39,401 nucleotides of DNA from Terriglobia bacterium (lineage in GTDB: Bacteria; Acidobacteriota; UBA6911): positions 1 through 39,401 of the forward strand of contig JAIQGI010000052.1 in the NCBI GenBank assembly GCA_020072565.1, written 5' to 3'. The notes beneath the pieces are model-generated. The model worked only from the letters and a program-made list of their open reading frames with translations. It made no database searches and was not told where the DNA came from. The translations under genes and the position numbers were made by a program. Of the stretch, positions 9,749 through 17,253 are shown in pieces (positions within the stretch are counted from its first letter, which is position 1; the number at the start of each line of letters is the position of its first letter).

Positions 9749-10501
9749 TTATCGGCTGGCGAGGCCGCCGGCGATTTCGCCGCCGTCGAGCGGGTAGACG
9801 TGGCCGGTGATGTAGGCGGCATCATCCGATGCGAGGAAGGCAAACAAGGCAGCCACTTCTTCCGGTCGGGCGTGCCGCTTCAATGGCAACTTCCGGTTTA
9901 CTTCCTCGAGCATCTGATCGGTGTATTCGGCGCGCTGCATGGGAGTAAGAACATAACCCGGTGCGACGGCATTCACACGCACCGCCGGCGCGAGCTCCAG
10001 CGCCATGGAACGCGTCAATTCGATAACGCCCGCCTTGCTGGTGTTGTAGTCCGCATAGTATGGATATCCCACAATGCCGTTTGTGGACGCCGTGTTGAGG
10101 ATCACGCCGCCCCCGCGCTGGACCATGTGACGGGCGGCAGTTTGAGCGACGTAGAAGCAGCCGGTGAGATTCACCGCGATGACGCGCGCCCACTCGTCGG
10201 GTGTGATCTCAAGAAACGGGTGGCGGATGCTGATGCCGGCATTGTTAATCAGCACGTCCACTCCGCCCATGAGTTTGAGGGCTTCCGCGAAGGCTGCCTG
10301 CACCTGATCGAGATGTGTCACGTCGTAAATCAGGGAGCCCGACAAATGAGGCAACTCTTTGAGGATTAAGGCCCCGCCATGCGTATCCCGGTCGAGCACG
10401 CACACGCGGGCGCCTTCCTCCAGGAAGCGCGCCGCAGTCGCCGCGCCGATCCCGCTCGCTCCTCCGGTGACCAGCACTGTCTTGCCGTTCAGCCCGCGCA
10501 T
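9749..10501 (-). CDS. SDR family NAD(P)-dependent oxidoreductase (FabG-like)
   Basis: A 250-residue classical short-chain dehydrogenase. The cofactor loop is TGGASGIG at residues 12-19, NNAG is at 86-89, and the active site is Ser139 with Tyr152-x3-Lys156 (YNTSK). The C-terminal LDGGE is the usual end of the family. Asp37-type acidic residue in VLDRD after the second strand suggests NAD rather than NADP, an inference. The start at 10501 is chosen because GAGGGG lies just upstream and it places the Rossmann loop normally; an ATG 54 bases earlier gives an atypical extension. It sits between an M20 amidohydrolase and the mutase on the same strand. The substrate is unknown; annotation as 3-oxoacyl-ACP reductase would be too specific. 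Confidence 0.92.
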   Translation of the reverse strand: MRGLNGKTVLVTGGASGIGAATAARFLEEGARVCVLDRDTHGGALILKELPHLSGSLIYDVTHLDQVQAAFAEALKLMGGVDVLINNAGISIRHPFLEITPDEWARVIAVNLTGCFYVAQTAARHMVQRGGGVILNTASTNGIVGYPYYADYNTSKAGVIELTRSMALELAPAVRVNAVAPGYVLTPMQRAEYTDQMLEEVNRKLPLKRHARPEEVAALFAFLASDDAAYITGHVYPLDGGEIAGGLASR

Positions 10502-10588
10502 GCTGTGTCCCCCTCGGGAGGAAGATAGGATGTTTGAGAGTGTCATGCAATACAAATGATGACTGACGAGTCCTGCATGCGTCCGTCG

Positions 10589-11752
10589 TCATTTCTTCAG
10601 GTATTCCAGTGCCAGGCTGCTCATGAGCAGGGTGGCTTGCGGCAGCGCCCTTTCGTCGATGTCGAATGCCGGGTGGTGGTGTGGAAATTCCGTGCCGTCG
10701 CCCATGCCGAAGAAGAGGAAGGCGCCCGGGACTTGCTGCAAGTAATAGGCAAAATCCTCGCCGCCCATGACCGGAGCGGCTTCCTGAACGCACCCTGCGC
10801 CCAGCGTTCTCCGCGCGACTTCCAGGACGAGATCGCTCATCGCCGCGTTGTTGACCAGCGCCGGGTACCCGCGCTCATATTTCAGGATGCCTTTGGCGCC
10901 GAAAATCCGGCAGGTTCCTTCCATGATTTCTTCGATCCTTTTCTCGATCAGGCGTTGGATTTCCCGGTCGAAGGTCCGGACGGTGCCGTAGATCGAAGCC
11001 TGCGAAGGGATGATATTGTGCGCGAATCCCCCTTCGATCTTTCCAACCGTGACCACAGACGCCTGCAGTGGATCCACATTCCTGCTGACGATGCTCTGCA
11101 GATTCACGACCAGCTGGGAGGTGGCCAGGATCGGGTCTACCGCCACCTGAGGCATGGCTCCGTGGCCGCCCTTGCCGGCAACCGTGATTGCGAACTCGTC
11201 GGTTGAAGCCATCATGGCGCCTCGCAAGCAGGCGACGGTGCCGGTGGGGAAGCCCTGCCACAGGTGGAGTCCGAAGATTGCATCCACATCCTGAAGTGCT
11301 CCCTCGGCGATCATCTGGCGGGCTCCACCGGGAAGTTTTTCCTCAGCCGGCTGAAAGAGAAACACGATCTTACCCGGGAATTCTCCGCTTCTCCGGGACA
11401 GGAGGCTGGCGGCGCCCATCAAAATGGCCATGTGCCCATCGTGGCCGCAGGCATGGCAGGCCCCCGGGTTTTCAGATGCGTAGTCTTTATCGCCTTCCTC
11501 TTTGAGGGGAAGGGCATCCATGTCGGCCCGCAATGCAATGGTTTTTCCGCCGGGCATCCCCTGCAGCTCTCCGATCAGCCCTGTACCCGCGCAGGCTCGA
11601 ACCTGAAGGGCAAGGCTCTCCAGGAACTGCCGGATGACGGCAGAGGTTCGATGTTCCTGGCAGGCGATCTCGGGGTGGCGGTGGAAGTCACGGCGCCAGC
11701 GGATCAGTTCTTCCGCAAGTGATTGCGCCTCGTCTCTCAGTCGCTCGATCAT
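10589..11752 (-). CDS. M20 family metallo-amidohydrolase (N-acyl amino acid amidohydrolase-like)
   Basis: A 387-residue M20D-type amidohydrolase, related to hippurate and IAA-amino acid hydrolases, which release an amino acid from an N-acyl conjugate. FHRHPEIACQEHRT (residues 23-36) is the usual opening. Metal ligands lie in CHACGHDGHMA (Cys102, His104), the catalytic pair is Glu137-Glu138 in QPAEEKLPGGA, and His163 (GLHLW) and MGGEDFAYYL complete the site. HHHPAFDIDERAL is the family C-terminus. The start at 11752 uses GGAGGA immediately upstream; an ATG 12 bases earlier is possible. It is divergent from the Mut7-C gene and 87 bases before the SDR gene, so it may lead an amidohydrolase, SDR and mutase transcript. 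Confidence 0.92.
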   Translation of the reverse strand: MIERLRDEAQSLAEELIRWRRDFHRHPEIACQEHRTSAVIRQFLESLALQVRACAGTGLIGELQGMPGGKTIALRADMDALPLKEEGDKDYASENPGACHACGHDGHMAILMGAASLLSRRSGEFPGKIVFLFQPAEEKLPGGARQMIAEGALQDVDAIFGLHLWQGFPTGTVACLRGAMMASTDEFAITVAGKGGHGAMPQVAVDPILATSQLVVNLQSIVSRNVDPLQASVVTVGKIEGGFAHNIIPSQASIYGTVRTFDREIQRLIEKRIEEIMEGTCRIFGAKGILKYERGYPALVNNAAMSDLVLEVARRTLGAGCVQEAAPVMGGEDFAYYLQQVPGAFLFFGMGDGTEFPHHHPAFDIDERALPQATLLMSSLALEYLKK

Positions 11753-11874
11753 GGCTCCTCCCATGTCTGGAAGCTTAACATGCGGGAGCCGTCCAGGACC
11801 CTACTGAATCCTTGTTTCATTGCCATCCGCCTTATCCGTCGTTTTTTCCCCTATGTACGCTTAAGATTGTACCG

Positions 11875-12564
11875 ATGGAACTGGCCTATTTGCGATTCTA
11901 TGAAGAGCTCAACGAATATCTTCCAGAGGACAAAAGGAAGCGCAGCTTCATTTGCCGCTTCAGCGGGGAAGTGACCGTCGCAAGGCTGCTTCAAGTCGTT
12001 GGCATACCCCTTCGCGAGGTCGATCTCATCATGTGCGAGGGGGAGTCGGTGAACGGGACCCATGTAGTGCGCAACGGCGACCGGATCGGCTTCTATCCGG
12101 TCTTTGAATCCTTCGATATCAAAGGCGTAACCAGGATGAGGGAGGAGCCTTTGCGCCGTCCGCGCTTTGTCACCGGACCAGGGCTGGGGCGGCTGGCCGC
12201 CTACTTGCGCATGCTCGGGTTCGACACCCGTTGCGGCGCGCATTGCAGTCCCGGCGAAACTGCGGCCTGGGCGGAAGCAGAGAGGCGCATTTTGCTCACC
12301 GCGGGCAGCCTTCCGCCCCAATCCTCACGCGCCATCATAGTGCGCGGCTCCAAGCCGCGGCAGCAGGCGTCGGAAGTGATTGCGCGGCTCGATCTCTATC
12401 GGCTGATCATGCCCCTGGGCCTTTGTCCCCGCTGCAACAGCAGGCTCACCGAAGCAGACGGCCCCCCGCACTGCGCAACGTGCGGCAGGATCTATCGCAA
12501 CGGTATTCATCTGCGCCGCGTGTGCTGGTTGATCAGCCGTCTGTCTCGAAGGGAGAGTGTGTAG
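11875..12564 (+). CDS. MoaD-like ubiquitin fold fused to a Mut7-C domain
   Basis: A 229-residue protein. Residues 1-80 match the ubiquitin-like Mut7-C partner (MELAYLRFYEELNEYLPED, then VNGTHVVRNGDRIGFYPVF). Residues 96-225 are Mut7-C, a PIN-like predicted nuclease domain, recognised by GLGRLAAYLRMLGFDT, RILLT and the zinc ribbon Cys184-x2-Cys187 with Cys200-x2-Cys203. The usual catalytic acids are missing: the family FLADxxLGRLA reads FVTGPGLGRLA (Gly101 instead of Asp), and LLTRD reads LLTAG (Gly144 instead of Asp). I infer that it has lost nuclease activity or is remodelled. No good Shine-Dalgarno is seen; the ATG is chosen because the ubiquitin-like strand starts there. It is divergent from the amidohydrolase gene. 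Confidence 0.85.
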   Translation: MELAYLRFYEELNEYLPEDKRKRSFICRFSGEVTVARLLQVVGIPLREVDLIMCEGESVNGTHVVRNGDRIGFYPVFESFDIKGVTRMREEPLRRPRFVTGPGLGRLAAYLRMLGFDTRCGAHCSPGETAAWAEAERRILLTAGSLPPQSSRAIIVRGSKPRQQASEVIARLDLYRLIMPLGLCPRCNSRLTEADGPPHCATCGRIYRNGIHLRRVCWLISRLSRRESV

Positions 12565-12572
12565 CGAATAGG

Positions 12573-12682
12573 GAGGTGAGGGAAAAGGGGAAGGAGTCAG
12601 TAGTCAGAAAGAAACCGTCCGACTGAACGGCTCCGGCAGATCACGCTGGACGCGTGGTTATCTGCCTCACCTCATTCTGACT
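12573..12682. repeat. intergenic composite of inverted units with a central hairpin
   Basis: GAGGTGAGG (12573-12581) recurs inverted as CCTCACCTC (12665-12673), and AGTCAGAA (12602-12609) recurs inverted as TTCTGACT (12675-12682). Inside is a hairpin: GGCAGAT-CACGC (12635-12646) against GCGTG and ATCTGCC (12652-12666). It fills most of the gap between the Mut7-C and TPP genes. No T-run follows, so a terminator role is unproven. Confidence 0.45.
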
Positions 12683-12754
12683 CCCGATTCCTGACTTCTC
12701 ACTTTCGTGAGGCTTGCCGCCTGATGTAGGATGTCGCCTTGCATGAGGGAACCC

Positions 12755-13294
12755 ATGGCCCAGGCGCGGCTGATTCTGGAGGAACTGAAAAAGAACGGTG
12801 TGAGCCATGTCATCGGCCTGCCCGACAACTCGTCGGCGAAGCTGTTCGATCTGCTCAGCGGCGACCGCGACATCCGGCTCGTCCCGGTGACACGCGAAGG
12901 CGAGGCCTTCGCAATTGCGGCCGGGCTGTGGATCGGCGGCAAAACACCGCTGGTTCTGGTTCAAAACACCGGTTTTTTCGAGAGCGGGGACGGCTTTCGC
13001 GGGACGATCACGCGCATGAGGGTTCCACTGGTATGCCTGATCACCTATCGCGGCTACGGGAAGATGGTGAATATGACCAGCATTGCTACCGGTGCGGCGC
13101 TGGATGCCGAGACTCTCAGCTGCGCGCACCTGGATTCGGCGGCGCTCATCACCGAGCCTACCCTCAAAGCCTGGGGGGTTCCTTACGACTTCCTGCACAC
13201 CGATGAAGATGTGCCCGGGATATCCGGAGCGTTTCAGAAGGTGAATGAACGTCAGCAGCCGTTCGCGATCCTGATTACCCGGGATTTGACCTGA
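12755..13294 (+). CDS. TPP-dependent decarboxylase, alpha (Pyr) subunit, sulfopyruvate/phosphonopyruvate decarboxylase-like
   Basis: A 179-residue pyrimidine-binding half of a split TPP enzyme. It resembles the alpha subunit of sulfopyruvate decarboxylase (ComD) and the N-terminal half of phosphonopyruvate decarboxylase: VSHVIGLPDNSSAKLFDLL, then VTREGEAFAIAAGLWIGG, whose glutamate (in REGEA) is the residue that activates the TPP aminopyrimidine, then PLVLVQNTGFFESGD. GAGGG six bases upstream favours the ATG at 12755 over two earlier in-frame ATGs. The matching beta subunit begins 31 bases after the stop. The 2-oxo acid decarboxylated is unknown; there is no other coenzyme M or phosphonate gene in the window. 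Confidence 0.85.
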   Translation: MAQARLILEELKKNGVSHVIGLPDNSSAKLFDLLSGDRDIRLVPVTREGEAFAIAAGLWIGGKTPLVLVQNTGFFESGDGFRGTITRMRVPLVCLITYRGYGKMVNMTSIATGAALDAETLSCAHLDSAALITEPTLKAWGVPYDFLHTDEDVPGISGAFQKVNERQQPFAILITRDLT

Positions 13295-13325
13295 GAATCG
13301 AAGACTGGATGTACCGCAAAGTCTT

Positions 13326-13919
13326 ATGCTGACAAAAGAGGAGTTGCTCAAACCGCTGGCCAGGCTGCGCGCGGATGCAGTCGTGGTCACCTGCATGGGA
13401 ATCACGCGCCCGTGGGGCAAGTATTCGCAGAGCGCGCTGGATTTTGCCTCGGCAGACAGCGCCATGGGACACACTGCGGATCTGGCTCTCGGCATTGCCC
13501 TGGCGTGCCCCCAACGGAAGGTCATCTGCCTGAACGGCGATGGCAGCATGCTCATGACTCTCGGCACTCTGGCAACAGCCGTTCAAGCTGCGGCAAGAAA
13601 TTACATCCTGTTTGTAATCCAGAACGGCACTTACGAGATTACGGGAAATCAGCCCGTGCCGGGTGCCGGGCTGGTCGATTTCGCGGCGCTGGGGCAGGGC
13701 GCCGGATTCAGGCGCATCTACTCATTTGATGATGCTGATACCTACGCCGCAAATCTGCCCGAGGTACTGACTGTGGAAGGGCCTGTGCTGGCAGTAGCCA
13801 AAGTAAAGCCCGGTGCCGAAGGGCCGATCAGCCGCAGTGACAAGGAATCATCCCACTATCTCAAGGTATCTCTCGCCGAATGGGGCCGCCGCCTGCGCCA
13901 GGCCCTCGCGATGCGGTGA
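13326..13919 (+). CDS. TPP-dependent decarboxylase, beta (PP) subunit
   Basis: A 197-residue diphosphate-binding half that should pair with the product of the preceding gene. The TPP/Mg motif runs from GDGSMLMTLGTLATA to VIQNGTYEITG, with the expected 26 or so residues between GDG and the final Asn. MGHTADLALGIALACPQRKV is the region just before it and is typical of sulfopyruvate decarboxylase beta (ComE) and phosphonopyruvate decarboxylase C-termini. About 45 residues beyond the core (EGPISRSDKESSHYLKVSLA) form a charged tail. The ATG follows a weak purine stretch. A transketolase-like gene begins 43 bases downstream, so three TPP genes are likely read together. Confidence 0.86.
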   Translation: MLTKEELLKPLARLRADAVVVTCMGITRPWGKYSQSALDFASADSAMGHTADLALGIALACPQRKVICLNGDGSMLMTLGTLATAVQAAARNYILFVIQNGTYEITGNQPVPGAGLVDFAALGQGAGFRRIYSFDDADTYAANLPEVLTVEGPVLAVAKVKPGAEGPISRSDKESSHYLKVSLAEWGRRLRQALAMR

Positions 13920-13962
13920 CTGGATACCCATTTCCTGGTTGCCTGGACAACGAGGAGAAGCT

Positions 13963-16323
13963 ATGACACTACGGTTTGGTCCGAGGCGTGCTGTCTACCA
14001 CGATGTGACTGACTACCTGAAGACCGAGGGCGCTCCGCTGTCGCCTGCTGAACTCGAGCATTTCGAAACCCTGGACCTCGTCTACCGCTCGCTCTGCGCC
14101 CTGATGTACAACTACGTGCCCACCTCGGGACATCCCGGAGGATCCATTTCGTCGGGCCGCTTTGTGGCCGGCATTCTTTTCGATGCGCTCGACTACGACA
14201 TTTCGGACCCCGATCGCGACGATGCCGATATCATCTCTTACGCGGCGGGCCACAAGGCTCTCGGCCTCTATGCGATGTGGGCGGTGCGCGACGAGATCGC
14301 CCGCCTGGGATGCCCCGCACTTCTTCCCCAGGATGAGAAGCTGCGCCTGCGTCTGGAAGATCTGCTCGGCTTTCGGCGCAACCCGATAACCCGCACGCCC
14401 CTCTTTATCCAATTCGCGTCCAAGCCGCTCGATGGCCACCCTACCCCTGCAACTCCTTTCGTGCGTCTCTCAACCGGCGCCTCGGGGGTTGGCATCGCAA
14501 GTTCGCTCGGGCTGGCTATTGGCGCCAAAGATTTTTATGGCGCCGACGCGCCCCGGATCCACATTGTCGAAGGCGAGGGCGGGCTCACGCCGGGGCGCGC
14601 GGCCGAAGCGCTGGCTGCTGCCGCGACGGCGTCGCTCAGCAACGTTGTTCTCCACCTCGATTGGAACCAGGCTTCCATCGATTCCAATCGCGTCTGCCGG
14701 GAGAACGGGCAGCCCGGCGACTATGTGCAATGGAATCCGATCGAGCTCTTTCACCTGCACGATTGGAACGTGATCCATGTTCCGGATGGAAAAGATCTTC
14801 TGCAGGTCATCGGCGCGCAGCGACTGGCCGCCGCGATGACCAACGGGCAGCCCACGGCGGTCATCTATCGTACGGTAAAGGGCTGGCAGTATGGCATCGA
14901 AGGCAGGGCGTCCCATGGGGCCGGGCACAAACTGTGTTCCGAAGGTTTCTGCAAGGCGCTCGCCGGGCTGACGGGCGAAGCCGACATGATGGTTCCCACG
15001 TGCGCAGCCGGCCTGCAGCGCTGCCTCGGGAGCGCGGACGAACAGACGATCATGGAGCAGTGCTTTTGGGAATCGCTCGCCATCGTGCGCAAAGTGCTCG
15101 AGGAGAGCCGCCCGGCAGTCGACGCGCTGGCACACCGGCTCGAACAGGCTCGTGATCGTCTTGTGCGCCATGCGCGGCGCCCGCGCAACAACGGCCCGCA
15201 CGTCGAGGCGATCTTCGCTCTGGCCGCGGCCGGCAACGGCACACCCAATGAACTCACGCTCAAGCCCGGCGCGGAGACGACGCTGCGCGGTGAATTGGGA
15301 CGCGTGCTTCAATACTACAACCGGGCATCGCGGGGAGCCATCCTGACTGCTGCCGCGGATCTGCTCGGCTCCACGAGCGTCAACCTGATCGGCAAAGACT
15401 TTCCCGAGGGCTACTGGAACGCCGCCACCAACGCCAGTGCCCGCACACTGTCGATCGGAGGAATTTGCGAGGACGCCATCTCCGGCATCATGTCCGGCCT
15501 GTCCGCCTTCGGGCATCATATCGGAGTGGGCTCGTCGTACGGCGCGTTCATTGCACCGCTTGGCCACATTGCAGCGCGCCTGCACGCTATCGGCGGCCAG
15601 GCACGCCATTCGGTCATGGGAAGCCCGTATCGGCCGGTGATTCTTGTGTGCGCCCATGCGGGACTGAAAACGGGCGAGGACGGCCCGACCCACGCCGATC
15701 CCCAGGCACTGCAGTTGCTGCAGGAAAACTTTCCCCGCGGCACCGCAGTCACCCTCACCCCCTGGGATCCTCAGGAGATCTGGCCGCTTTTTTCCGCCAC
15801 CCTGGCCCTGCGGCCTGCCTTGATCTTGCCCTTCGTTACGCGCCCCGCCGAAAGGGTCGTGGATCGCACCGCTCTCAGGCTGGCTCCTCCTGACGACGCG
15901 ACCACCGGAGTCTACCTGCTGCGAAAACCGCGCGGAAAGGGAGAAGGGACCCTGGTATTGCAGGAGAGCGCCGTCGCCTACGCCTTCATCGAGGAGGCGC
16001 TCCCCCTCATGGAGAAAGAGGGATTGGATCCCTGGGTTTATTACGTCTCGAGCGCGGAGCTCTTTGATCTGCTTCCTGCCGAGACCCGGCGCCGGATTTT
16101 CCCCGAAGAGCGCGCTCTGGAGGCGATGGGCATCACCGGCTTCACTCTGCCTACTATGTTTCGATGGGTCCGTTCCGACCTGGGCCGCTCCATGACGCTT
16201 CATCCATACCTGCTTGGACACTTCCTCGGCAGCGGGCAGGGCGCCATGGTTCTGGCGGAAGCGGGCCTCGATGGCATGAGCCAGTATCATGCCGTCAAAC
16301 GTTACCTCGCAGCGCGAAAGTGA
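13963..16323 (+). CDS. transketolase-like TPP enzyme
   Basis: A 786-residue protein with the full transketolase order: SGHPGGSISS near residue 53, a ring of His residues (AAGHKALGLYA), a TPP-binding segment, the Pyr domain with GICEDAISGIMSGLSAFG carrying the catalytic Glu, GLKTGEDGPTHADPQAL, and a C-terminal domain. It would transfer two-carbon ketol units or be a relative with other chemistry. Two points are unusual. It is longer than the roughly 660-residue classical enzyme, with extra sequence around residues 330-430. And the first TPP motif reads VEGEGGLTPGRAAEA to LDWNQ, with Glu replacing the Asp of GDG that binds magnesium. GAGGAG five bases upstream supports the start. It follows the two decarboxylase subunits in the same direction. 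Confidence 0.88.
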   Translation: MTLRFGPRRAVYHDVTDYLKTEGAPLSPAELEHFETLDLVYRSLCALMYNYVPTSGHPGGSISSGRFVAGILFDALDYDISDPDRDDADIISYAAGHKALGLYAMWAVRDEIARLGCPALLPQDEKLRLRLEDLLGFRRNPITRTPLFIQFASKPLDGHPTPATPFVRLSTGASGVGIASSLGLAIGAKDFYGADAPRIHIVEGEGGLTPGRAAEALAAAATASLSNVVLHLDWNQASIDSNRVCRENGQPGDYVQWNPIELFHLHDWNVIHVPDGKDLLQVIGAQRLAAAMTNGQPTAVIYRTVKGWQYGIEGRASHGAGHKLCSEGFCKALAGLTGEADMMVPTCAAGLQRCLGSADEQTIMEQCFWESLAIVRKVLEESRPAVDALAHRLEQARDRLVRHARRPRNNGPHVEAIFALAAAGNGTPNELTLKPGAETTLRGELGRVLQYYNRASRGAILTAAADLLGSTSVNLIGKDFPEGYWNAATNASARTLSIGGICEDAISGIMSGLSAFGHHIGVGSSYGAFIAPLGHIAARLHAIGGQARHSVMGSPYRPVILVCAHAGLKTGEDGPTHADPQALQLLQENFPRGTAVTLTPWDPQEIWPLFSATLALRPALILPFVTRPAERVVDRTALRLAPPDDATTGVYLLRKPRGKGEGTLVLQESAVAYAFIEEALPLMEKEGLDPWVYYVSSAELFDLLPAETRRRIFPEERALEAMGITGFTLPTMFRWVRSDLGRSMTLHPYLLGHFLGSGQGAMVLAEAGLDGMSQYHAVKRYLAARK

Positions 16324-16345
16324 AGCTGCTATTCGCCGACACACC

Positions 16346-16434
16346 AAAATCTCAACGCGATGGCCGCGGAGGGGCAGAGGGGGAGACACAAGAGCATTCC
16401 TCCGCGTTCTCTGTGCGCTCTGCGTTGAGGTTTT
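16346..16434. repeat. imperfect palindrome, CTCAACGCAGAGG family (copy 2)
   Basis: AAAATCTCAACGCGATGGCC at 16346 and following mirrors the end at 16434, which reads TCTGCGTTGAGGTTTT. GCGGAGG and CCTCCGC pair inside. It starts 23 bases after the transketolase-like stop and ends in TTTT, so it could end that transcript before the DUF302 gene. Confidence 0.65.
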
Positions 16435-16504
16435 AGGCACTCCGCCGGTGCTTGCCGGTCTGGTAAAATCGAGAAGGATACATTCGTCAAGGGAGAGGAA
16501 CGCC

Positions 16505-16891
16505 ATGCTGATTATCATAGAATCAAAGAAGTCCCTGAGGGATGTGTGCGCAGCCATGGAACCGACAGTGCAGAAGCATAAGTTCGGGGTGCTCGGGGTG
16601 CACAACCTGAGGGAGACCATGGCCCGGAAGGGAGTCGATTTGACAAGGGACTGCTTCATCTACGAGATCTGCAATCCCACGCAAGCCAAGAAAGTGCTGG
16701 ATTCGAAGATGGAGGTGTCCACCGCACTGCCGTGCCGCGTGTCTGTTTACCAGGAAGGGGGGACGGTCAAGATCGCAACGATCAAGCCGACAGAAATGCT
16801 GGCTGCCTATAATGCCCCCGACCTGGCCCCTGTGGCTCAGGAAGTGGAGCTGGCAATCACCGCCATCATGAAGGAAGTCGCCGGACCATAG
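16505..16891 (+). CDS. DUF302 domain protein
   Basis: A 128-residue single-domain protein of the DUF302 family (COG3439), small cytoplasmic proteins of unknown function that are often near heavy-metal, redox or transport genes. The recognisable pattern is SLRDVCAAMEPTVQKHKFGVLGVHNL, then CFIYEICNPTQAKKVLD, then ALPCRVSVYQEGGTVKIATI and a C-terminal helix. There is no signal peptide. GAGAGG lies about 8 bases upstream of the ATG, which places the start well; longer in-frame extensions run back through the repeat and are rejected. It is flanked by a palindrome upstream and a regulatory-looking gap downstream, so it is probably its own unit. Confidence 0.85.
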   Translation: MLIIIESKKSLRDVCAAMEPTVQKHKFGVLGVHNLRETMARKGVDLTRDCFIYEICNPTQAKKVLDSKMEVSTALPCRVSVYQEGGTVKIATIKPTEMLAAYNAPDLAPVAQEVELAITAIMKEVAGP

Positions 16892-16990
16892 CGTACTTGG
16901 AGCGCGCAAGCTTGCCTGCGCCTTTAATTACCGATGCGTGCCTTCACCCCATGTGTACTTGCGCCCGGCATTTTGCCTCACTATAAGATC

Positions 16991-17017
16991 CAATTGTAAA
17001 AGTAAGTTTTACGATTG
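16991..17017. promoter_or_regulatory. palindrome upstream of the radical SAM promoter (operator or hairpin)
   Basis: CAATTGTAAAA (16991-17001) pairs with TTTTACGATTG (17007-17017) around a five-base centre, with one T/G position. Around it, TTGCGCCCGGCA (16959-16970) is mirrored by TGCCCGGGCGCAA (17016-17028) with one extra base. The inner palindrome is centred about 65 bases before the start predicted from the promoter at 17034-17062, a usual place for an activator. The rest of the 362-base gap 16892-17253 shows no gene. Confidence 0.4.
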
Positions 17018-17033
17018 CCCGGGCGCAAAGGTG

Positions 17034-17062
17034 TTGAACAATGCCGCCGAGCTTCGTATCAT
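17034..17062 (+). promoter_or_regulatory. sigma70-like promoter for the large radical SAM gene
   Basis: TTGAAC (17034-17039), a 17-base spacer and TATCAT (17057-17062). Transcription would begin near 17069 and give a leader of about 185 bases before the TTG start at 17254. The same two hexamers with the same spacing occur at 27289-27317 on the other strand. Confidence 0.5.
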
Positions 17063-17253
17063 TAAATCCTCGGGCAAGAGTATTCTGACGGGGACTTTTT
17101 GGTTTTTTTGAAGAACACAAGAACCGTAGCATCCGTTCATCTGCCCGTTGATAACTTACTCCGTCATTCTGATCGGAGCTCAACTCTGTTTTCCCTTCGG
17201 CGGGGCTTGCATCGATCCTGACGCCTGGATGGGAATCCTCTAGGGGTATTGAA

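Noticed and set aside
12755-13919. Calling the split decarboxylase coenzyme M synthesis genes (comD, comE)
   Set aside because: The subunits are similar in layout, but no other coenzyme M gene is present and the substrate cannot be read from the sequence, so no gene symbol is given.
14470-16659. 729-codon open frame on the minus strand opposite the transketolase-like gene
   Set aside because: It is a by-product of GC-rich codon use in the real gene. Its protein is rich in Arg, Gly, Ala and His and has no family motifs, while the opposite strand has clear ones.
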